A model generated the notes under the pieces. It was not told the origin of the DNA. It saw only the letters and a program-made list of their open reading frames with translations, and made no database searches. Below are positions 32,258-37,195 of a stretch of DNA of 37,195 nucleotides, in pieces (within the stretch, counting starts at the first letter, position 1; the number at the start of each line of letters is the position of its first letter). The position numbers and the translations under genes are program-made. This DNA comes from an uncultured Mycoplasmatota bacterium (lineage in GTDB: Bacteria > Bacillota_I > Bacilli_A > RF39 > UBA660): positions 1-37,195 of the forward strand of contig CANSRG010000007.1 of the NCBI GenBank assembly GCA_947649355.1. Reading direction: 5' to 3'.

Positions 32258-32928
32258 AAATTTTCTCCTATTTTATATCCTACGCCGCGTACAGTAACAA
32301 TTATTTTTGGATTGATTGGGTCTTCTTCTATTTTTTCTCTTAATCTTTTTATATAAACAGTTAGTGTATTATCGTTTACATAAGCTTCATTTACATCCCA
32401 AATATCCGCAAGTATTTTTTCTCTTGTAAATACTATATTTGGATTTGTTGCAAGGATTAACAAAATTTTATATTCCATACTAGTTAAGAATAAATCATTT
32501 TTATTTTTTCTTACTTTTCCACTTTGGGTATCAATTGTGATATTGCCAAGGTTTATTAAGGGCGTTTCTCTTTTTTCTTTTCTTCTTATAACATTTTTCA
32601 TTCTAGAAATTAACTCTCTTGTTTTAAATGGTTTTGTTACATAATCATAAGCTCCCATGTCTAACCCTTGCACAATTGTTACTTCTTCATCACATGCAGT
32701 TAAACAAATAATTGGCAATTCTTTTCCTACTTTTTTTAATACTTCAAAACCATGCATATCAGGAAGATTTAAATCTAGCAACATTAAATCAAAATCTGGA
32801 GATAAATTATCTAAAGCTTCTTTACCAGTAGATGCGGTTTCTACTATAAATCCTTCTGTTTCTAAACAAAATTTTAAACTCATTAAGATAGATGGATCAT
32901 CTTCAACCATCAGTATTTTTCCTAACAT
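32254..32928 (-). CDS. OmpR-family response regulator
   Basis: 224 aa. Receiver domain with the acidic pair Glu9-Asp10-Asp11 (VEDD), phosphoacceptor Asp52 in LLDLNLPD, Thr77 and Lys99 (VTKPF). The C-terminal winged helix has LTSMEYKILLIL, NDNTLTVYIKRLREK and VRGVGYKI. The order regulator, kinase, ATPase, permease matches antimicrobial-peptide sensing and resistance modules of Bacillota. Promoter: TATAAT (32949-32954) with extended TGC. Confidence 0.95.
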   Translation of the reverse strand: MLGKILMVEDDPSILMSLKFCLETEGFIVETASTGKEALDNLSPDFDLMLLDLNLPDMHGFEVLKKVGKELPIICLTACDEEVTIVQGLDMGAYDYVTKPFKTRELISRMKNVIRRKEKRETPLINLGNITIDTQSGKVRKNKNDLFLTSMEYKILLILATNPNIVFTREKILADIWDVNEAYVNDNTLTVYIKRLREKIEEDPINPKIIVTVRGVGYKIGENL

Positions 32929-32948
32929 AATTGTCGCTCCTTTTTTTC

Positions 32949-32957
32949 ATTATAGCA
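32949..32957 (-). promoter_or_regulatory. Extended -10 promoter of the two-component operon
   Basis: Minus-strand TGCTATAAT about 20 bases before the start codon; no good -35. AAAGGAGCGACA supplies the ribosome site. Confidence 0.5.
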
Positions 32958-33009
32958 TTTTTTAGCTCAAAAAAAATGACGAATTTGTAAGTATTCCTCA
33001 TTTTATCTA

Positions 33010-34599
33010 TTATTTAATTAACATTTTATAAATGCTTCCCCGAACAATTACTAAAAGATTTAATTGTTCTGTGTTATATACTTCTTCAGGTACCTCGAAT
33101 ACCCAATATCCTTTTAGAGTTTCAGGAGTAATATCTTTTATTGAAGTTACTTTTTCTTTCTCTAATTTATATTGTACTTTTATAAAATCATTTGTAAAGT
33201 TTTTTGCTCCTTTTCTTGCTTTATAATATTCTGTATATTCATCAATTTGAAACATTCTTTCTAACACTAATAATGTTTTTTTGTTACTTGCTACTACTTT
33301 ATTTTTTAAATTTTGACAAGTGTTATTTATACAACTTTTATATTCATATTCGTAAGATTTTCCTAGATAAACTTTTTTTAACTCTATTTGAACCATTCCT
33401 ATTCTAGACTCTGATAACTCTAAAATCTTACCAAAATCAACAGTTCTTTTTTCTTTATTTTCAAAAACTTTTTCATAACGAAGACTTACTGTTTTATAAA
33501 TTGGTGTGATACTTCCTATTTCAAAAGTCAAGGACTCTAAAATTTTTAAAGATAAAGGTTCTTCTATTAAACTTTCATCAATTTCATAGGTAATTACATA
33601 GGTATTTTCTTCTTGGGGAGCAATTTTTGTTTCTCTTGTATATGGAATTCCTAAATCTCTAAAATAACTGGTTCTATCTAAAGTCGCATTTATAAGTCTA
33701 TTAGCAACTTCTATTTTAAAATTTTCATAATCTAGTGATTCTGATACATTACTATTACTCTTTATTCTTAGTGCTAATGCTAGATAATATTTTCCTTTAT
33801 CTATTACATTTCCGCCTTGATCTAAGTTTGTTAATACAGAGTCTGTAACAGTAACTACTAGATTATTATGAGTAATTTTTTTATTTTGTTTATAAGTTTT
33901 ATGATATACTTCAAAATTTAAGTAGAGTAATGTTCCTATTATTACTACAATAACTGATAATAATATGCTAAAAGTTATTTTATTTTCTAATACATAATAT
34001 TTAAATTCTCTTATAAACCTTCTTAATGTTCGTTTATATTTGTAAGCATCTTTTCCAAATGTTAATTCAAATTCTTCGGAATCTAAATCGTTAATTTCTA
34101 ATTCTTTTGCATCTTCTTCAAAATTAAATTTCTTTAAATCAAATCCTATTCCTCTTAAAATTGTAAATCCTAAAAATATAAACTGAGGAGCATATATAAT
34201 CCAGGCGATGTCTCTATACATTCTTATGGTTTGAGCTTCTATTTCTCCTTTTTCTATAGCTCCTAAGATACTATGGCTAATAGAAATTAAAATGAATAAT
34301 GCTATATAATATATCATTAAAAACATATAGAATTTTACATCTTTTTCTTTTTGTTTCATTAAGAAAAACACAGATAGTGCTAATAAAATAATAATGAGTG
34401 CTCCAAAATACATAAAATAATTGATATATGTTTCTGGTATTCCTGTTAAACTTGTGTAATAATTGGCTGAGACAAAGGAACTAAAAAATGATGCAATTGC
34501 ACCCGTTTTTATAATTAAATAAATTATTGGGATGCAAAGAAGTATATGTAGCAATTTAAAATGTTTAATTAAAAATGCATATGGTTTTTTTAGTACCAT
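33010..34599 (-). CDS. Polytopic membrane protein with extracytoplasmic C-terminal domain
   Basis: 529 aa from ATG 34599 (AAGGG seven bases before; an in-frame ATG at 34629 adds ten residues). The first 170 residues hold four membrane segments, then an acidic cytoplasmic loop (KELEINDLDSEEFELTFG), then another segment (about 210-230). The last 290 residues are outside and beta-rich, with a CINNTC pair of Cys. I do not recognise the family. It lies upstream of the two-component operon on the same strand, and a link to envelope sensing is only positional. Confidence 0.7.
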   Translation of the reverse strand: MVLKKPYAFLIKHFKLLHILLCIPIIYLIIKTGAIASFFSSFVSANYYTSLTGIPETYINYFMYFGALIIILLALSVFFLMKQKEKDVKFYMFLMIYYIALFILISISHSILGAIEKGEIEAQTIRMYRDIAWIIYAPQFIFLGFTILRGIGFDLKKFNFEEDAKELEINDLDSEEFELTFGKDAYKYKRTLRRFIREFKYYVLENKITFSILLSVIVVIIGTLLYLNFEVYHKTYKQNKKITHNNLVVTVTDSVLTNLDQGGNVIDKGKYYLALALRIKSNSNVSESLDYENFKIEVANRLINATLDRTSYFRDLGIPYTRETKIAPQEENTYVITYEIDESLIEEPLSLKILESLTFEIGSITPIYKTVSLRYEKVFENKEKRTVDFGKILELSESRIGMVQIELKKVYLGKSYEYEYKSCINNTCQNLKNKVVASNKKTLLVLERMFQIDEYTEYYKARKGAKNFTNDFIKVQYKLEKEKVTSIKDITPETLKGYWVFEVPEEVYNTEQLNLLVIVRGSIYKMLIK

Positions 34600-34647
34600 G
34601 AATATCCCTTCCATTCTTTTTAATATCATATCATTTTTTTTATAAAT

Positions 34648-34671
34648 AAAAAAGAGTTTCTTTTTGAACTC
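34648..34671 (-). terminator. Terminator after the kinase-like pair
   Basis: Minus-strand stem GAGTT/AACTC (arms 34667-34671 and 34654-34658) followed by six T; the first arm includes the stop codon of the gene at 34670. Confidence 0.6.
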
Positions 34672-35764
34672 AATGTTTTAAAGATTTTTTTAGATATTCT
34701 TCTTCTAATTTTTTATAATTATTATATCCTCCCCATCCTTTTTCCAGTAAAGTTTCAATAGGAAGGTTTTCTTCTTGATAAAGTAAATCTAAATCACATA
34801 TAACACATTCGCCTTGTTTTCTATCTTGGGCGGTTTTTTCTCCTACAAAATCTATTGTATATGGTTCTACTATAAATCCATAAGAATTATTATCTTTTAA
34901 TAGTTTTACTAAATTATCTTTTTTAGCATCTAGCCAAACATGTTTTTCTTCTCGCACTCTTTTATATACATCTTTTACATCTTCCATACTTATGTTATTT
35001 CGTTCTCCAAGAGAGGTTATGGTAATAGATAAGTTTAATTCTTCAATGTATTTTCTACACATAGGATATAATACATTGGAATCATTTGGAATGGCTTTAC
35101 AGAAACCCTCTTTGCCAAGCTGTATAATATAATCTCCCACTTTATATGTTATTTTTTGGGTACCTTTATCTAAGTAAATTACATCTGTTAATTTTTTTTC
35201 AGCTTTTCTTATGGCATCTTCTAAAATTATAATTATCGTATTTAGTAAATCTTTTTCTTTCACTTCTCTATTTATCCATTTTTCATAAAATTTTTCTTTG
35301 TTTTTCAAAAATATTTCCTCAAAATATGGAGAATCTTTTAATATGTTAAGATAACGAAATAAATCTTCGTCTTTTACTAAATCTAAATGATGAAAAAAGT
35401 ATTCAACATAATCTTTATTTTTTAAAAAATCTGCTTTCATTTTTCTATAAAATTTTTCATTAGTATATTCTAATAATAGATAGCTTATTTGTTCCCATGT
35501 TAAAAATTCAAAATAATTATTTTCATTATTTTTTTGTTTTATCATGAAAATAAGTTCAATATATTTTAAAAATAAGAATTTTAATTTTTCATTTTCTATT
35601 TTGGCAAGGCTTTTTAATACATCTTTTTGTTTCTCATAATTTATTAAAACACACAAAAATGTTTCTTCTGTTATTTCTTCCATGTTTTTTACTTTTTTTA
35701 AACTGTTTTCTATTGTAATGCCTTTTTGTTTTAAATCTGCTTTTATATGTTTTATTGATTTCAT
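34670..35764 (-). CDS. Kinase-like protein, second of a tandem pair (altered beta-3 Lys)
   Basis: 364 aa. The N-terminal 185 residues are helical and acidic/lysine-rich. The C-terminal part resembles a protein kinase fold: YLDKGTQKITYKVGDYIIQLGK (glycine loop to beta-3, 197-218), then IPNDSNVLYPMCRKY, a catalytic-loop-like WLDAKKDN (Asp279, Lys281, Asn284) and a metal-motif-like VICDLDLLY (Asp324). The beta-3 lysine position is Gln215 where the neighbour has Lys, so it may be a pseudokinase or use Lys218. It follows the 420-aa paralog by one base. Kinase assignment is from motif order and not certain; targets unknown. Confidence 0.65.
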   Translation of the reverse strand: MKSIKHIKADLKQKGITIENSLKKVKNMEEITEETFLCVLINYEKQKDVLKSLAKIENEKLKFLFLKYIELIFMIKQKNNENNYFEFLTWEQISYLLLEYTNEKFYRKMKADFLKNKDYVEYFFHHLDLVKDEDLFRYLNILKDSPYFEEIFLKNKEKFYEKWINREVKEKDLLNTIIIILEDAIRKAEKKLTDVIYLDKGTQKITYKVGDYIIQLGKEGFCKAIPNDSNVLYPMCRKYIEELNLSITITSLGERNNISMEDVKDVYKRVREEKHVWLDAKKDNLVKLLKDNNSYGFIVEPYTIDFVGEKTAQDRKQGECVICDLDLLYQEENLPIETLLEKGWGGYNNYKKLEEEYLKKSLKH

Positions 35765-35765
35765 T

Positions 35766-37028
35766 TTATTTTATCCCTGTTAATTTTCTTTCTCTTTGAT
35801 AACGAGATTCATACATTTTATGTTCTTCTAATATTACACTATTAAAAGTATCTTCTATGGTAGCCCATGGGACTTCATCTTCTTTATACAATGCTTCTAA
35901 ATCACAAATGACTATCTCGCCTTTTTTCTTTTTCTCTTTTGTTTTTCCTATAAAGCCTATTGTTTCTGGTTCTACTTCAAATCCATAAGAATTATTATCT
36001 TGTAATAATCTTACTATATTTTCTTTTTTTACATCTATCCAATCATTCCCACGATTTCTTATTTCTTTAAATAATTGATATGCATCCTCATTATATAAAT
36101 TTTCTGTTTCTCCATAATAAGAAATAATTATCGCGATATCTAACTCACTAATATATTTTCTACAAACAGGATATAAAAGAGCTTCATCGTTTGGGATTTT
36201 TTCTTGAAACCATTTTTTTCCTACTTTAATTACAAAATCGCCAACTTTATAAGTTTTACATATACTTCCACTTCTAAAGTATTCAATATCAGTTATATTT
36301 TTCTTTGCTAGCCTTAACCCATCTTCTATAATTAAAATAATAGTTTGAAATAAATCTTCGTTTTCTTTTGTAATTTTTTCTAATTTTAACCAAGTTTTAT
36401 AAAATGTTTGTTTATTTTTTTCAAATACTTCTTCAAAATATGGCGATTGTTTTAAAATTTTTAATGCATGAAATAAATTTGTAAAATATACATAGTTTAA
36501 ATTTTTAAATGCTTCTTCAATATTTTCTTTTTTCTGTAAAAAATCTTTTGTTACCATTTTATAATAAGGTTCTTCTTGTTTTTCTAATAATATATTCCAT
36601 CTTCTTGACCAAGGTAAAAACTCAAAAAAGTCTTTTTCATTTCTCATTATTTTTTGTTCTACCATTTCTTCAAAATATTTTTCAAAATAATTATACCAAT
36701 AGCAATTATCTTTTAATTTTATTAACATATTTTTTCTCTCATCATAATGTTTGATTAACAATTGAAACATTTCTTCTTTTAAATAATGCCCCTCTTCTAA
36801 CATTTCTAAGTATTCATGTTCTTCTAACATTCGATATAAAATTTCTAATTGATTTTTCACAATTTTATTAGCAAATAAATAAGAGTATATGTTCATATCT
36901 AATAATATTTTTATTTCTTCTTTTGTAAACTCTGTAATTTTTCTATTTTCTTTTATAAAATTTTCAATATTTGTTACATAATTTTTATAATCATTTTTCC
37001 AAATTGTATAAATCTCACTACGAACCAC
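35766..37028 (-). CDS. Kinase-like protein, first of a tandem pair
   Basis: 420 aa starting at GTG 37028 with AAAAAGGGGG seven bases upstream. The N-terminal 235 residues are helical. The C-terminal part has the ordered features of a protein-kinase-like fold: YFRSGSICKTYKVGDFVIKVG (glycine loop, beta-3 Lys268), a helix after IPNDEALLYPVCRKY, the catalytic-loop-like WIDVKKENIVRLL (Asp332, Lys334, Asn337), and VICDLEALY with Asp376 as the DFG-equivalent. The fold is short and lacks a typical C-lobe end. It is paralogous over most of its length to the next gene and cotranscribed with it. I have the impression of similar proteins in uncultured gut Bacilli; function unknown. Confidence 0.68.
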   Translation of the reverse strand: MVRSEIYTIWKNDYKNYVTNIENFIKENRKITEFTKEEIKILLDMNIYSYLFANKIVKNQLEILYRMLEEHEYLEMLEEGHYLKEEMFQLLIKHYDERKNMLIKLKDNCYWYNYFEKYFEEMVEQKIMRNEKDFFEFLPWSRRWNILLEKQEEPYYKMVTKDFLQKKENIEEAFKNLNYVYFTNLFHALKILKQSPYFEEVFEKNKQTFYKTWLKLEKITKENEDLFQTIILIIEDGLRLAKKNITDIEYFRSGSICKTYKVGDFVIKVGKKWFQEKIPNDEALLYPVCRKYISELDIAIIISYYGETENLYNEDAYQLFKEIRNRGNDWIDVKKENIVRLLQDNNSYGFEVEPETIGFIGKTKEKKKKGEIVICDLEALYKEDEVPWATIEDTFNSVILEEHKMYESRYQRERKLTGIK

Positions 37029-37056
37029 AAAAAAACCCCCTTTTTTGTTAATCTAT

Positions 37057-37084
37057 ATTATACACATTTTTTTATTTTTTTCAA
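37057..37084 (-). promoter_or_regulatory. Promoter of the kinase-like pair
   Basis: Minus-strand TTGAAA (37079-37084), 16-base spacer, perfect TATAAT (37057-37062), about 28 bases before the GTG. Confidence 0.65.
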
Positions 37085-37113
37085 GTTTCATAAATTTTTA
37101 TAATTTTCAATTC

Positions 37114-37144
37114 TATATAAAAAACAGAAATTTCCTTTCTGTTT
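37114..37144 (-). terminator. Terminator of a gene beyond the right edge
   Basis: Minus-strand stem AAACAGAAA/TTTCTGTTT (arms 37136-37144 and 37122-37130), five-base loop, then T-rich sequence. A minus-strand gene probably ends just outside the window. Confidence 0.7.
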
Positions 37145-37195
37145 CAGACTGTTGACAAAGTAAATTTGTTAGCAGTTTTTTTTATAAAAATGAAA

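Noticed and set aside
1-37195. Mollicute code with TGA as Trp
   Set aside because: TGA ends several intact genes (e.g. at 34670 and 31055) and Trp is encoded by TGG throughout.

Overview
The window comes from a very AT-rich, Gram-positive-type Bacillota genome. It shows AGGAGG-like ribosome sites, lipobox and SipW-type signal peptides, TasA-like surface proteins, a BceRS/ABC-like cassette, XRE regulators and a CBS-type family II pyrophosphatase. TGA is used as a stop and TGG encodes Trp, so the code is standard. The protein style resembles uncultured gut Bacilli (RF39/Erysipelotrichales-like MAGs); that placement is inference.

Layout. 1-2037: 5' end of a SipW-type surface protein with a C10/G10 tract in its promoter, an SDR oxidoreductase and a lipoprotein. 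2098-7202: ppaC-like pyrophosphatase, a small Cys/His/Asp protein, uvrB and dinD. 7398-7679: a decayed second copy of the 5' end of uvrB, so dinD is bracketed by uvrB sequence. 7999-15245 (all minus): PlsC-like acyltransferase, a small membrane-anchored protein, SipW-like signal peptidase, three SipW-type surface proteins (a C-terminally variable-looking adhesin, a Ca-binding-repeat stalk, a TasA-like subunit) and a TetR regulator. 15416-19078 (plus): MMPL transporter and its LxxG-heptad partner, divergent from TetR. 19233-22530: a RelA/SpoT homolog with a leader peptide and attenuator, flanked by two related XRE gene pairs (one member frameshifted). 22610-27766: tRNA-Cys, an unknown 548-aa protein, and an SF1 helicase with a DUF2726-like nuclease end. 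27793-32928: two-component system plus ABC exporter. 33010-37028: a membrane protein and two tandem kinase-like paralogs.

How the parts fit. The signal peptidase at 9539-10435 is of the ER/SipW (Ser-His-Asp) type and is the natural processor of the four proteins with TasA-like signals. Two of those four have a 10-base G tract (coding strand) lying between a -35 and a -10 element, the arrangement of slipped-strand phase-variable promoters. I therefore read the locus as a switchable surface-fibre or adhesin system: TasA-like subunit, calcium-binding stalk, and a tip-like protein whose last ~40 codons look hypervariable. A second regulatory point of interest is the rel leader: a 23-codon ORF with a strong ribosome site, a terminator covering its stop codon, and a competing 10-bp pairing. 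The tandem kinase-like proteins at the right edge are a further poorly described family. All functional statements are from reading the sequence; no database search was run.
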